Positions 1-9,510 of a stretch of DNA of 64,000 nucleotides are shown here, in pieces. Position 1 is the stretch's first letter, and the number at the start of each line of letters is the position of its first letter. The stretch covers positions 186,001 through 250,000 of the forward strand of contig CAWBJY010000013.1 of NCBI GenBank assembly GCA_963789215.1, read 5' to 3'. Below the pieces are notes generated by a model. That model was not told the origin of the DNA. It did not search any database and was given only the letters and a program-made list of their open reading frames with translations. The position numbers and the translations under genes were made by a program. Source of the DNA: Phormidesmis sp963789215. Lineage in GTDB: Bacteria; Cyanobacteriota; Cyanobacteriia; Phormidesmidales; Phormidesmidaceae.

Positions 1-171
1 CGTTGGAATTAGCTCAATGCCTTCTCCAGTCACGCTCAAAGTATTCTCTGGCTGTACGTAGACAGACTGAGCCTGAGCCGCCGCCGGTAATATATATGCC
101 ACTGTAAGCGGTGCGATCGCCAACGCCGCTAGCGCCAACCCACTGCTAAACCAATCTAAACTAACCTTCAT
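1..171 (-). CDS. SIMPL (DUF541)-type secreted protein, 3' part missing
   Basis: Only the first 57 codons lie in the window; the gene runs off the left edge. The ATG at 169-171 opens a signal peptide: Lys at position 2, a hydrophobic stretch from about residue 11 to 30, then an Ala-rich cleavage region ending in AAAQAQS. The mature part begins with a segment containing LSVTGEGIELIPT. This matches the start of the SIMPL/DUF541 domain, which typically opens with a VTGEG-like motif. SIMPL proteins are periplasmic or outer-membrane and have no well-defined biochemical role. The identification rests on about 20 mature residues, so the export signal is more certain than the family. Confidence 0.6.
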   Translation of the reverse strand, partial: MKVSLDWFSSGLALAALAIAPLTVAYILPAAAQAQSVYVQPENTLSVTGEGIELIPT

Positions 172-376
172 GGAGCCCCTCAAGAAATCATCTGGATCGC
201 CGCTTTCTAAATGCAGCAGCTTCCTACAGGCTATAAAAATATCGGCCAAAGTTCGTTCAGGTTTCAGTTTCTGAAACCAACCAAAGCGTTTTTTCTAAGC
301 GTTTTTCCTATCCGGCCTTCTTCTTAACTCACGCTAGCAACGGTAGAAAGCGAGGATAGAAAGTGACGGTAAAAGC

Positions 377-1090
377 TCACTTGACGAGATTGCCTGCTCT
401 TTTACGGCGCCTCGCATACTGAACGCGCCGAGCGATCGCTAATCCCATAAAGTAGCCCAAAAAAGCAGCCACTAGCCCCACGACCAAAGAACCCACCATC
501 AGCGAACCCACGACCGATAGGCCCATAGACATCAGCACATCCCAGTTCCAGTTTGACGAGGAAATAGGCAGTTCCGTGGTTGTGGGCTGTCGTAGCAGCC
601 AGCGTCCAACGTGAAAATTCAAAAGGAACAAAGGCACATAGGTGAGCGGATTGCTAATCCAGGTGGTCGCCGCGGCGATCGCCTTATTGCCTCGAACCGA
701 TGCGGCGATTGCCACGCCAATAATAATTTGCAGTCCCATCAGTGGAAAAGAACCCGCAAACATACCCGCTGCCGCCCCTTTAGCAACCGCCTCCGGGCTG
801 CTTCTCATCCGCAAAAAGCGAACGTGAAAATATCGAAAAAGCCGCTTCCAGTAAAGCGCATCCAGCCTTTTTAAGAAAGCATTTTCCGGCAGCGATCGCC
901 GCCGAGCCAGCGTTTTTTTAACCTTGCTAGCAATCGTCTGCTTAGGTTCACGCTGACTAGACCGTAGTTGACCAGCCGCAGCGTTGCCCTCTCTGTCATT
1001 AGAATCAGTCGCGCTTGCGCTACGATCCAAAGTATTAGCAGCCAACATATTTGGCGGATCTGAAGCGGAATCTAGCATAGGGACACGCAT
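377..1090 (-). CDS. DUF2062 domain membrane protein
   Basis: The C-terminal ~150 residues match DUF2062: an amphipathic lead (LDALYWKRLFRYFHVRFLRM), then SSPEAVAKGAAAGMFAGSF, a conserved ISNPLTYVPLF motif, and two or three hydrophobic segments, the last near residues 190-220. The N-terminal ~70 residues are polar and low-complexity. DUF2062 proteins are small inner-membrane proteins of unknown function. The start is uncertain. ATG at 1088-1090 is used here because the sequence upstream of it looks non-conserved, but an in-frame ATG at 1181-1183 is also open, and neither has a clear Shine-Dalgarno. It is head-to-head with mnmE. Confidence 0.75.
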   Translation of the reverse strand: MRVPMLDSASDPPNMLAANTLDRSASATDSNDREGNAAAGQLRSSQREPKQTIASKVKKTLARRRSLPENAFLKRLDALYWKRLFRYFHVRFLRMRSSPEAVAKGAAAGMFAGSFPLMGLQIIIGVAIAASVRGNKAIAAATTWISNPLTYVPLFLLNFHVGRWLLRQPTTTELPISSSNWNWDVLMSMGLSVVGSLMVGSLVVGLVAAFLGYFMGLAIARRVQYARRRKRAGNLVK

Positions 1091-1298
1091 CGCAAAAAGA
1101 ATTTCTTTACGCAGCACTCTCCTAATAGTGTTGCATTTAGATCGTGACTTTGACAGCGTTTCAAGGAGAAAACAGACTTCCATCAAAAAACGCTTTTAGA
1201 AAACGTCTACATCCTTATCCTATAACAATACTTAGCGGCCCTCCCGGAACCCCAGGCAACTTAACAAAAGCCCCCAAAAACCTACTCCTAAACCCATC

Positions 1299-2681
1299 TT
1301 GCGCGTCTCTCCTACCATTCACCAAGCCGAAACCATCGCTGCGATCGCCACCGCCATCGTGCCGCAGCAGGGCAGCGTCGGCATTGTCAGACTCTCCGGC
1401 ATTAATGCGATCGCCCTCGCCCGGCAAATCTTTCACGCGCCCGGCAATCAGCTCTGGGAGAGCCACCGCATTCTCTACGGCCACATCCAATCTCCTAGCA
1501 GCTCGCAGCCTATCGACGAAGCGCTGCTGCTGCTCATGCAATCGCCCCGCTCCTACACCCGCGAAGACGTGGTTGAGTTTCACTGTCACGGCGGCATCAT
1601 GGCCGTTCAGCAGGTGCTTCAGCTCTGCCTTCAGCAAGGCGCTAGGCTCGCCCAACCTGGCGAATTTACCCTTCGCGCCTTTCTCAACGGAAGACTCGAT
1701 CTAACGCAGGCAGAAGGCGTTTCAGATTTAGTCGGTGCGCAGTCTCCCCAAGCCGCACAAACGGCCCTGATGGGAATTCGCGGCAAGCTCGCAGGCATCA
1801 TTCGTCAAATTCGCAGCCGCTGCCTAGACGTGCTAGCCGAAGTAGAAGCTCGCGTGGACTTTGAGGACGATTTGCCACCTTTAGATGAAGATAAAGTGCG
1901 ATCGCAGCTAACTGCCCTTCACCAGCAAATCAGTCAAATCCTAGCCACCGCCCAGCAGGGCGAACTGCTTCGCTCCGGGCTAAAAGTCGCCATTATTGGC
2001 CAGCCCAACGTCGGCAAGTCTAGCCTGCTAAACGCCTGGAGCCGCAGCGATAGAGCCATTGTCACCAATCTACCGGGCACCACTCGCGACGTAGTCGAAT
2101 CTCAGCTAATCGTAGGGGGCATTCCTGTTCAGGTGCTAGACACCGCAGGCATCCGGGAGTCGGCAGATGAAGTAGAAAAAATTGGCATCGCCCGCTCTCA
2201 ATCTGCCGCGCAGTCTGCCGACTTAGTGCTGCTAACGCTAGATGCAACCTTAGGCTGGGGAAACGCTGAGCAAGTTCTCTACGAGAGAATAAACAACAAG
2301 CCTCACATCTTGGTTGTCAACAAAACAGATCTTAAAGACGCTCTTTCTCTTCAGCTCCCAGCCGCTGCAGTTGTTTATACCTCAGCGGCCAAGTCTCAGG
2401 GAATAGAAGACTTAGAGCAAGCCATCCTCAAGGCGGTGCAAACTGAGGATTTGGCAGCAGCAGATACCGATATTGCCATTAATCAGCGGCAGGCGGCAGC
2501 CTTGGTAAGAGCAGAAAGCGCGATCGCTCAAGTACAGGCCACCATCGCCGCACAGCTACCGCTAGACTTTTGGACGATAGATCTAAGAATCGCTATTCAA
2601 GCCTTAGGAGAAGTCACCGGCGAAGAGATAACAGAATCGATGCTCGACGAGATTTTCAGCCGCTTTTGCATCGGTAAGTAA
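1299..2681 (+). CDS. mnmE: tRNA modification GTPase MnmE (TrmE)
   Basis: With MnmG, MnmE installs the carboxymethylaminomethyl group on the wobble uridine (U34) of certain tRNAs, in the cytoplasm. The 460-aa length is normal. The N-terminal formyl-THF-binding domain (about 1-120) contains GSVGIVRLSG and DVVEFHCHGG. The helical domain is interrupted by a Ras-like G domain with P-loop GQPNVGKSS, switch GTTRD, DTAG and the base-specificity NKTD. The protein ends in FCIGK, the family's C-terminal CxGK signature. The start is a TTG at 1299 giving MRVSPTIHQAETIAAIAT, which aligns with the family's beginning. It stands alone on the plus strand. Confidence 0.96.
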   Translation: MRVSPTIHQAETIAAIATAIVPQQGSVGIVRLSGINAIALARQIFHAPGNQLWESHRILYGHIQSPSSSQPIDEALLLLMQSPRSYTREDVVEFHCHGGIMAVQQVLQLCLQQGARLAQPGEFTLRAFLNGRLDLTQAEGVSDLVGAQSPQAAQTALMGIRGKLAGIIRQIRSRCLDVLAEVEARVDFEDDLPPLDEDKVRSQLTALHQQISQILATAQQGELLRSGLKVAIIGQPNVGKSSLLNAWSRSDRAIVTNLPGTTRDVVESQLIVGGIPVQVLDTAGIRESADEVEKIGIARSQSAAQSADLVLLTLDATLGWGNAEQVLYERINNKPHILVVNKTDLKDALSLQLPAAAVVYTSAAKSQGIEDLEQAILKAVQTEDLAAADTDIAINQRQAAALVRAESAIAQVQATIAAQLPLDFWTIDLRIAIQALGEVTGEEITESMLDEIFSRFCIGK

Positions 2682-2783
2682 TTAGCCCAAACGATCAGTT
2701 CAAGCAATCAGCCTAAACAATCAGCCCAAGTAGCCGGCCCAAGGCCGTCTAAGTCGCAGCTTGCAATCAACTAGCGTTGCAGT

Positions 2784-3152
2784 TTAAAAATACTTAACCA
2801 CAATCTCTATTTCTGAATTCTCTGCGTTGAACTCGAAGCGGGTCTTTTCAAAACTAGGCGTTCCCTTAATAATGCGCGGATCATTAGAAAACCCAATCCC
2901 TTCTTTGGGAATACCCAAAAGGTTTGTATTCAGCTCACCGTCCTTATTTTCGTCATGTAGCACGCTCACCGCATAGCTACCGTAAGGCACCTCAAAGCTA
3001 ATAGACAATGGCAGCTCGCTCACCGTAAAACAGTCGTTACAAATGGCCTGCGTGTCGTCTTCAGGAAACCCAGCTTTACTTTCAAACAAAGCGACGCAAA
3101 CCTCGCCCTTCTGGTTTCGCAGCTCGCTGATCACTAGCGTTAGATTGGCCAC
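2784..3152 (-). CDS. DUF2141 domain protein
   Basis: This 122-aa protein has the DUF2141 pattern: an N-terminal beta strand (ANLTLVISELRNQKGEVCVALF), a central YGSYAVSVLHDENKDGELN motif, and a C-terminal segment with GIPKEGIGFSNDPR. The family is a small all-beta fold, often exported, of unknown function. This copy has no obvious signal peptide. Translation begins at GTG (3150-3152). It is convergent with mnmE and lies downstream of the kinase gene that starts at 4439, about 108 bp beyond that gene's stop, so it could be separately transcribed. Confidence 0.8.
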   Translation of the reverse strand: MANLTLVISELRNQKGEVCVALFESKAGFPEDDTQAICNDCFTVSELPLSISFEVPYGSYAVSVLHDENKDGELNTNLLGIPKEGIGFSNDPRIIKGTPSFEKTRFEFNAENSEIEIVVKYF

Positions 3153-3260
3153 TGAGCCGTACCTACATATTTTTGAATTTGTTTAAGTATAGAGACTAGC
3201 ACCCACAGCATAAAATCGCTTCTAGAGCGAGAAAGAGAAGCAGCCCGTTGAGCCACGGCG

Positions 3261-4439
3261 CTACAAATGGGCCGGTAGCTTTACCCAAAAGCGGCTGCCC
3301 TGCTGAGCAACAGACTCTACGCCACAGGTGCCGCCTAATCTGGCAATGCCGCGCTGGACAATCGCTAGGCCAAAGCCGGAGCCAAGATACGCCTCGGAGC
3401 CGTGCAGCCGACTAAAAGGCTGAAAGATCTTGGCTTGATCAGCCGGTGCAATTCCGATACCATCATCTTGAAAAAACCAACAGACTTGAGCCGGTTTAGC
3501 CGGTTCTGAATCGGCTGACTCTGGAGCCACTAGGTCAGCGCCAATAAGAATCGCTGGGCGATCGCCTAAAGCAATATATTTCAGCGCGTTATCCAGCAAG
3601 TTGTTAGCCACTTGATCTAAAACAGGTGAATAGCCAATCACCTCCGGCAAATTAGGCTGCACCTTAATAACCGCTTGCTTTTCATCTATCTCAGCCTGTA
3701 GCGCTCGAATAGCCGTATTAACAACAGCCTCTAACGAAACAGGTTCTAGCGAAATTGAAATGCGATCTACGCGGCTGTAGGCAATCAGATCGTCTAGTAG
3801 CTGGTTCATGTTAGTGGCAGTAGCACTAATACGCTGTAGATAGGTAGTCCCTAGCTCGTCTAGCTGGTCGCCGTAGTCTTCTAGCAGCGCCTGAGAAAGT
3901 CCTTGTAATCCGCGCAGGGGCGATCGCAAATCGTGAGAAACCGAAGAGGTAAACAGCTTTAGCTCTTCGTTAGTATCTTGTAGCAGCTGCGATCGCACCT
4001 GAAGCTGCCGCCGCTGCTGGGCATCCTTTTGCTGCAACCGCCGCAGCCTAATTTGATGATCTACTCTAGCGAGCACCTCCAAAACTTGAAAAGGCTGAGC
4101 AATATAGTCCGCCCCGCCCCCGCCAAACACTTTCTCTTTATCGATAGATCCCGCTAACGCACCGAGAAAAATGACTGGAATACGCTGGGTTTTAGAATCA
4201 GCCTTCAGTCGGCGGCAAACCTCGTATCCATCTATTTCTGACATCTGAATGCTCAGCAGAATTAGATCGGGAGGATCGAGCGGTGCCACCTGAAGAGCCT
4301 GCTCGCTGCCAAGAACTCGTAGCTTATAGCCCTCACAACTTAGCGCCTCAAATAGTGAACGAAGATTCTCGGATTGGTCATCAACGATAAGAATGCTGCC
4401 ATCGTTAGCATCAGACTGAGTAGGAAGCTGATTGCTCAT
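3261..4439 (-). CDS. Histidine kinase with N-terminal pseudo-receiver domain
   Basis: The 392-aa protein has a receiver-fold domain at about residues 14-130, a coiled-coil linker (133-160), a HisKA domain with SSVSHDLRSPLRG (His169), and a HATPase domain with NNLLDNALKY, DDGIGI and GSGFGLAIV. The kinase half looks intact. The receiver keeps the acidic pair D20/D21, but the phosphoacceptor site reads LILLSIQMSEIDG, with Ser63 where Asp is expected. The conserved Thr/Ser is Gly93 and the conserved Lys is Gln115. It therefore probably cannot be phosphorylated normally and may act as a binding or dimerisation module. The start is ATG at 4437-4439. It is divergent from the large PAS-GAF kinase. 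Confidence 0.9.
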   Translation of the reverse strand: MSNQLPTQSDANDGSILIVDDQSENLRSLFEALSCEGYKLRVLGSEQALQVAPLDPPDLILLSIQMSEIDGYEVCRRLKADSKTQRIPVIFLGALAGSIDKEKVFGGGGADYIAQPFQVLEVLARVDHQIRLRRLQQKDAQQRRQLQVRSQLLQDTNEELKLFTSSVSHDLRSPLRGLQGLSQALLEDYGDQLDELGTTYLQRISATATNMNQLLDDLIAYSRVDRISISLEPVSLEAVVNTAIRALQAEIDEKQAVIKVQPNLPEVIGYSPVLDQVANNLLDNALKYIALGDRPAILIGADLVAPESADSEPAKPAQVCWFFQDDGIGIAPADQAKIFQPFSRLHGSEAYLGSGFGLAIVQRGIARLGGTCGVESVAQQGSRFWVKLPAHL

Positions 4440-4725
4440 ATAACCGACTCTGTAGAAACTGTGCACTCAGCTGCCTTCATCAGCGCTTTTCACGCTCGCG
4501 ATTGCCTAGTACGGATTAGTTAGAGCCTCAGCTTACCAGTTCTGCGAACGCTGCTCATGCCGTAGTTTTATTCAACACAGTCGCCTAACCTTGAACGATA
4601 AACCTTATTTTAGCCCTGTAGATTAACCTGTAGATTGCTAAAGCAAAATGCTCATCGTGATAGTCCCAAAATGGCTTTAGCTCTTACCATGAAGAATAAA
4701 GCCTATTGCGATCGCCCTTCTGCCT

Positions 4726-6867
4726 ATGCCGTCCCGCCATCCGACCTCGCAGTCAGCGTCCGACCATAGTTCGCCCTTAGATCATGGTTCGCCCTTAGAT
4801 TCATATGAAAACAAGCTGCGTCAGGCGCTAGAGGAGAGCAACGAGCGATTTAAGGCGACCTTCGAACAAGCAGCCGTCGGCATCGCCCACGTTGCCATCG
4901 ATGGTAGCTGGCTGCGCATCAACCAGAAGCTGTGCGATATCTTAGGCTACACAGCCTCAGAACTAAAGCTTAAAACCTTTCAAGACATCACCTATCCAGA
5001 CGATTTAGCCGGTGACTTGGCTTACGTCAATCAGGTATTGAACGGCGAGATTGAGAGCTACAGCCTAGACAAACGCTACTTTCGAAAAAGTGGAAAAGTG
5101 ATTTGGGTCGAACTTACCGTTTCCTTAGTAAGATCTCCGGCGGGAGACCCCAAGTATTTTATCGCCGTCATTCGAGACATCGACAGCCGCAAACAGGCAG
5201 AAGCCAAATTCAAAGCGAGCGAGCAGCGCTTTCGTCGAGCCATCATCAACGCGCCTTTGCCGATTGTCATCTGTGCGGAGAGCGGTGAGATGCTGCATCT
5301 TAGCAAAGGCTGGACAGGCATTACAGGCTACGGCGCTGAGGAGATTGCAACCATAGAAGACTGGGCCGAAAAAGCATACGGAAAAGACAAAGACATCTTT
5401 GCGGACAGAATCTATCAGGTTTTTGACCAAACAGAAGGCACTGCGGATAGAACAGAAAGTACGATTCAGACTAAAACCGGCAAGCGCACCTGGCAGTTTC
5501 ACTCCATTCCGCTAGGTATAGGTGAAAACGGCCAAAAATTAGCCATGGGCATGGCCGCCGACATCACCGAATTGCAGACCGCGCAGACTGAACTCGCTCA
5601 AAAGCTGCAGCAGCAGGCTATGATCGCCGAGATGGGCCAGCTTTCTATCTCCAGCCACGATTTGCAAGCCCTGTTCGACCTAACGACTCAAAAAGTGGCC
5701 CAGGTACTAGAAGTTGAGTACTGCAAAATTTTAGAACGTTCGCCCGACCGCACTCAGCTCAAGCTAGTTTCAGGAGTGGGCTGGCGTCCGGGCACGGTGG
5801 GTCACGTAACTGTCAGCAATGCTCTCTCTCAAGGTGGCTATACGCTCCGCAGCCGACAGCCTGTCGTTGTCGAAGATTTGCGCACGGAATCGCGCTTTAC
5901 CCCGCCCCCATTGCTCATAGAGCATCAAGTGGTTAGCGGTATTACAACGCCTATCTATCAAAAAGAAGGCGCTATTTTCGGCATCTTGGGGGTCCATACC
6001 ACTCAGTCTCGGCGGTTCGTGCAAGCCGACGTGGACTTTGTTCAGGCGATCGCCAACATCTTAAGCAATAGCATCGAGCGCTACCAGGCCGAGCAAAACA
6101 TCCGAAAACTCAACCAAGAGCTAGAAGAGAGAGTGATCGAGCGGACGGCTCAGCTAGAAGACTCTAATGAAGAGCTAAAAGCCTTTACCTATACGGTTTC
6201 GCACGACCTGCGCGCTCCCCTTAGGGCTATGGAAGGCTTTGCGCAGGCGCTGCGAGAAGACTACGGCCCGGTGCTAGACGACTTAGGCAAGGAGTACGCC
6301 AGTAGAATCGTTGCCGCCGCCCATCAAATGGACAGCTTGATCTTAGACCTGCTTTCCTACAGTCAGCTCAGCCGCAGCAATATTAGCGTTAGCCATATCT
6401 CAGCGACACAAGCGATAGAAGAGGCGATCGCAGCGCTAACGCCAATGAGCGAAGAACGCCAGGCAGCTATATCTGTAAGTGATATTCCTATGGTCTACGG
6501 CAATCACAGTATCTTGGTTCAGATCTTTACAAATTTGCTTAGCAACGCAATTAAATTTGTACCCCTAGGCACTCAGCCCAGCGTTCAGATCATCGGCCAG
6601 CCCTGCCCTGACGGAAATCGCCCTGGAAGAGTGCGAATTTGGGTCAAAGATAACGGGTTGGGCATCGCCCCCGAGCACCAGCAGCGTATCTTTAACGTAT
6701 TCGAACGGCTGCACGGCGTAGAGACCTATAGCGGCACTGGAATTGGACTAGCCATTGTGAAAAAAGGAGCTGCGAGAATGGGAGGCACCGTTGGTTTGAC
6801 CTCTCAAATAGGGCAGGGCAGCCAGTTTTGGATCGAACTTGACACCGACAATTATTGCCGGATATAG
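4726..6867 (+). CDS. PAS-PAS-GAF sensor histidine kinase
   Basis: This 713-aa cytoplasmic sensor kinase has no membrane span. A short Ser/Pro-rich N-terminus holds an 18-bp DNA repeat (SSPLDHGSPLD). Two PAS domains follow (about 40-155 and 160-285), each ending in a PAC-like segment (YFIAVIRDIDSRKQAEAKF; AMGMAADITELQ). A GAF domain spans about 305-455. A coiled coil leads to HisKA with SHDLRAPLRAMEG (His near 493) and HATPase motifs NLLSNAIKFV, DNGLGI and GTGIGLAIV. I see no obvious bilin-attachment motif in the GAF domain. The ligand is unknown. The stand-alone response regulator 164 bp downstream is a plausible phosphate acceptor. Confidence 0.92.
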   Translation: MPSRHPTSQSASDHSSPLDHGSPLDSYENKLRQALEESNERFKATFEQAAVGIAHVAIDGSWLRINQKLCDILGYTASELKLKTFQDITYPDDLAGDLAYVNQVLNGEIESYSLDKRYFRKSGKVIWVELTVSLVRSPAGDPKYFIAVIRDIDSRKQAEAKFKASEQRFRRAIINAPLPIVICAESGEMLHLSKGWTGITGYGAEEIATIEDWAEKAYGKDKDIFADRIYQVFDQTEGTADRTESTIQTKTGKRTWQFHSIPLGIGENGQKLAMGMAADITELQTAQTELAQKLQQQAMIAEMGQLSISSHDLQALFDLTTQKVAQVLEVEYCKILERSPDRTQLKLVSGVGWRPGTVGHVTVSNALSQGGYTLRSRQPVVVEDLRTESRFTPPPLLIEHQVVSGITTPIYQKEGAIFGILGVHTTQSRRFVQADVDFVQAIANILSNSIERYQAEQNIRKLNQELEERVIERTAQLEDSNEELKAFTYTVSHDLRAPLRAMEGFAQALREDYGPVLDDLGKEYASRIVAAAHQMDSLILDLLSYSQLSRSNISVSHISATQAIEEAIAALTPMSEERQAAISVSDIPMVYGNHSILVQIFTNLLSNAIKFVPLGTQPSVQIIGQPCPDGNRPGRVRIWVKDNGLGIAPEHQQRIFNVFERLHGVETYSGTGIGLAIVKKGAARMGGTVGLTSQIGQGSQFWIELDTDNYCRI

Positions 6868-7030
6868 CTGCCGGATGTGCCCGTCATACAGCTTAACTTT
6901 ACGACCTTTATTCATTGTCATAACTAGTACTAGTAGCATAAGGTGATAGTAATCATTAACAATCCTGCACTGTCAGAAAACGCTATCACTCAGATATCTT
7001 TGAGCAGCCCCCTCGCAGGCAGAACCATCT

Positions 7031-7489
7031 ATGCCCCCTTATAAAAGTAATAGCCTGCTCTTAGTCGAAGATGACGCTAACGACGTCTTTTTGATTAAAA
7101 GAGCGTTTAAGCGCGCCAATTTCAAAGTGCCCGTCAGCGTCGTTAGCGACGGAGATGAAGCCATCGGCTATCTTCAAGGGATAGATGCATATGGCGATCG
7201 CGCTCAGCATCCAATTCCCTCACTCATCATGCTCGATCTAAAGCTACCGCGCCGCTCCGGATTAGAAGTTTTGGAGTGGCTAAGAGCGCAGCCTGTACTC
7301 CGCAGAATTCCAGTTATTATACTAACCTCCTCGCAAGAGAGCATTGATGTTGATAAAGCATACGAAGTAGGCGTCAACTCCTATTTGGTCAAGCCCGTCA
7401 CTTTCAATGAGCTTTCAGCCATGGCCCAATCCATAGAAAGTTACTGGTTAAATATTAATCAATACCCTTCTATCTATACTCCTGCCTAA
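7031..7489 (+). CDS. Single-domain response regulator, Rcp1-like
   Basis: The 152-aa receiver has no output domain. It has the acidic pair (EDDAND), phosphoacceptor Asp69 in LIMLDLKLPRRSG, a conserved Thr in VIILTSSQES, and Lys in YLVKPVTF, so all the phosphorylation residues are present. The length, the R-R after the DLKLP motif, and the ~10-residue C-terminal extension resemble cyanobacterial Rcp1-type regulators, which serve phytochrome-like kinases. It lies between two kinase genes, and its stop is only 5 bp from the next ATG (7495). Co-translation with the downstream hybrid kinase is likely; phosphotransfer from the upstream PAS-GAF kinase is an inference. Confidence 0.93.
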   Translation: MPPYKSNSLLLVEDDANDVFLIKRAFKRANFKVPVSVVSDGDEAIGYLQGIDAYGDRAQHPIPSLIMLDLKLPRRSGLEVLEWLRAQPVLRRIPVIILTSSQESIDVDKAYEVGVNSYLVKPVTFNELSAMAQSIESYWLNINQYPSIYTPA

Positions 7490-7494
7490 GGGCT

Positions 7495-9273
7495 ATGCCA
7501 ACTCCTGAGCTTAAGTCCATACTGCTCATCGACGATAACCCCAACGACCGGCTGCTAGCGCGTCGTCAGCTGAGCAAGGCATTCAAAAATACATCAGTTC
7601 AAGAGGTCTGCAACCAGGAGCAGTTCAATCGGGCACTTGCTGAAGACAGCTACGAGCTAGTCATTACCGACTATCAGCTCGGCTGGTCTACGGGCATTGA
7701 AATATTAAAGGCCGTCAAGCAAGTCCGGCCAGAATGTCCCATCGTGATGTTCACCAACACTGGCACCGAAGAGATCGCCGTTGTGGCGATGAAGCTAGGA
7801 CTAGACGACTACGTAATCAAAATGCCCCGACGTTTTGGTCGCCTTACGCAAGCGGTTACTGCGGTCTGGCAGCGATTTCAGACCGAGCTTCGAGCCAACG
7901 AACTAGACGGACGACTTCAGGCCCTGATCAACCAGCTAAGAGTCGGCATTTTTCGCGCCGCGATCGATGGCGAACTGCTCGATGCTAATCCAGCGCTGTT
8001 TCAGATGATCGGCGTCGACTCAATAGAGACGGCTCAAGCTGTCTGGTCCGAGCAACTCTCCAAATCTATTTCCGAGCAATTACCCGCGCAAACTGAAAAC
8101 GCTAAACGGCCTTCAGCATCGCTGGCATCCACCGCCCTAACGCAAGAAATTCAAATTGAAATCTCACCGGAACTTGCCGAGGAAGCGGCAACGCCAACCC
8201 GCTGGCTAAGAATCAGCGCGACGCTCAACAAAACCACTAAAAGGCCCGTTATCGACGGACTCGTAGAAGACGTTACCGCTCGCAAACAGGCGCAGCAGTC
8301 TCTTCAAAACATGAACAGAATTTTAGAAACAAAAGTTAAAACTCGTACTCAACAGCTAGAGAGAAGCAACAAAGAGCTAGAATCTTTTGCCTACTCTGTC
8401 TCTCACGATTTAAGAGCACCTATTCGTCAAATCGTGAGTTTTGCTGGCTTAATAAGAGCCCACTTAGAAGAACCGCCCACAATCCCCGAAGAAGATGGCC
8501 TTCAAGACGCTTCAGCAGCACAGGGTAAGCAGACGAATAAACAGGCAGATAAGACCATTATTCACTACCTCACCCTTATCTCAGATTTAGCCATTCGCTC
8601 AGAGTCCATGATTAGATCGTTGCTGAACTTATCAAGAGTCGGCAGGGCTAAAATGACGATTGTCCCGGTTGATATGTCTGCGCTTGTAGAGCAGGAGATT
8701 GCCCAGATAAATCGCTCGCATCAAGATACGTTGACCAAGCAGCCTGAACGACCTGACTTACTAGAAACCAAACAGCTAGCATCTTTTACAGTACAGCCGC
8801 TGCCAGTTGTAAATTGCGATCGCATCCTTATGCAAACCGTATGGCAAAACCTAATCCACAACGCTCTCAAATTTACTCAAAACCAGCCTAACCCTCAAAT
8901 TATCATCGGTACTATCTCTTCTAGCCATACCGCCTCTTCTAGCCATACCGCTTCTAGCCAGATCACAGCTACAGAGAAGCCGCCTAGCCAATTTTCACCT
9001 AATTTTACCGAAAACAAGGCTAAACACTCTAAAGAAGCCGAAGAAACTATTTTCTTCATTCAAGATAATGGCGTTGGGTTTGCGGCCAATCAAGCAGAAA
9101 AGATATTTGGCGTATTTCAGCGAGCTCATAGCGAGCAGGATTTTGGTGGAACTGGAATTGGCCTTGCCAATGTAATGCGGATCGTTAGTCGCCACGAGGG
9201 CAGGGCTTGGGCCGAAGGAGAAGAAGGAAAAGGCGCAACGTTTTATTTTTCGCTACCGAAAACCTCTGCCTGA
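7495..9273 (+). CDS. Response-regulator/PAS/histidine kinase hybrid
   Basis: The 592-aa protein begins with an intact receiver (8-120): IDDNPND, phosphoacceptor Asp59 in VITDYQLGWSTG, Thr in VMFTNTG, and Lys in YVIKMP. A PAS-like region (about 135-265), a coiled coil, and a HisKA domain follow (SVSHDLRAPIRQ, His near 303). The HATPase domain has NLIHNALKF, DNGVGF and GTGIGLANVM. It is interrupted by a low-complexity insert of about 45 residues encoded partly by an 18-bp tandem repeat (8917-8952; SSSHTAS units). HisKA also has an insert rich in Gln/Asp. It lies 5 bp after the stand-alone receiver gene, so the two probably form one operon. Confidence 0.9.
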   Translation: MPTPELKSILLIDDNPNDRLLARRQLSKAFKNTSVQEVCNQEQFNRALAEDSYELVITDYQLGWSTGIEILKAVKQVRPECPIVMFTNTGTEEIAVVAMKLGLDDYVIKMPRRFGRLTQAVTAVWQRFQTELRANELDGRLQALINQLRVGIFRAAIDGELLDANPALFQMIGVDSIETAQAVWSEQLSKSISEQLPAQTENAKRPSASLASTALTQEIQIEISPELAEEAATPTRWLRISATLNKTTKRPVIDGLVEDVTARKQAQQSLQNMNRILETKVKTRTQQLERSNKELESFAYSVSHDLRAPIRQIVSFAGLIRAHLEEPPTIPEEDGLQDASAAQGKQTNKQADKTIIHYLTLISDLAIRSESMIRSLLNLSRVGRAKMTIVPVDMSALVEQEIAQINRSHQDTLTKQPERPDLLETKQLASFTVQPLPVVNCDRILMQTVWQNLIHNALKFTQNQPNPQIIIGTISSSHTASSSHTASSQITATEKPPSQFSPNFTENKAKHSKEAEETIFFIQDNGVGFAANQAEKIFGVFQRAHSEQDFGGTGIGLANVMRIVSRHEGRAWAEGEEGKGATFYFSLPKTSA

Positions 9274-9510
9274 ATCACAAAATACCTGGATCTGAGATAC
9301 CTAAATTTGAGACTAGATATACTAAAGTTGATCAGTGCAAGGTGATAGCATATATTGGGTTGCGGTAAGAGCAGCTTCTGTTTAAACAACGTTATAAAAC
9401 CAATTACAAGCGCTAGTTACTAGTGGAACCATTAGCGACGGATTTAGCTCATCTGTATGCGTCCGTTTGGATAGCTAGGTAACTTCTTCTCTGTACCTCT
9501 TACAACTCTC

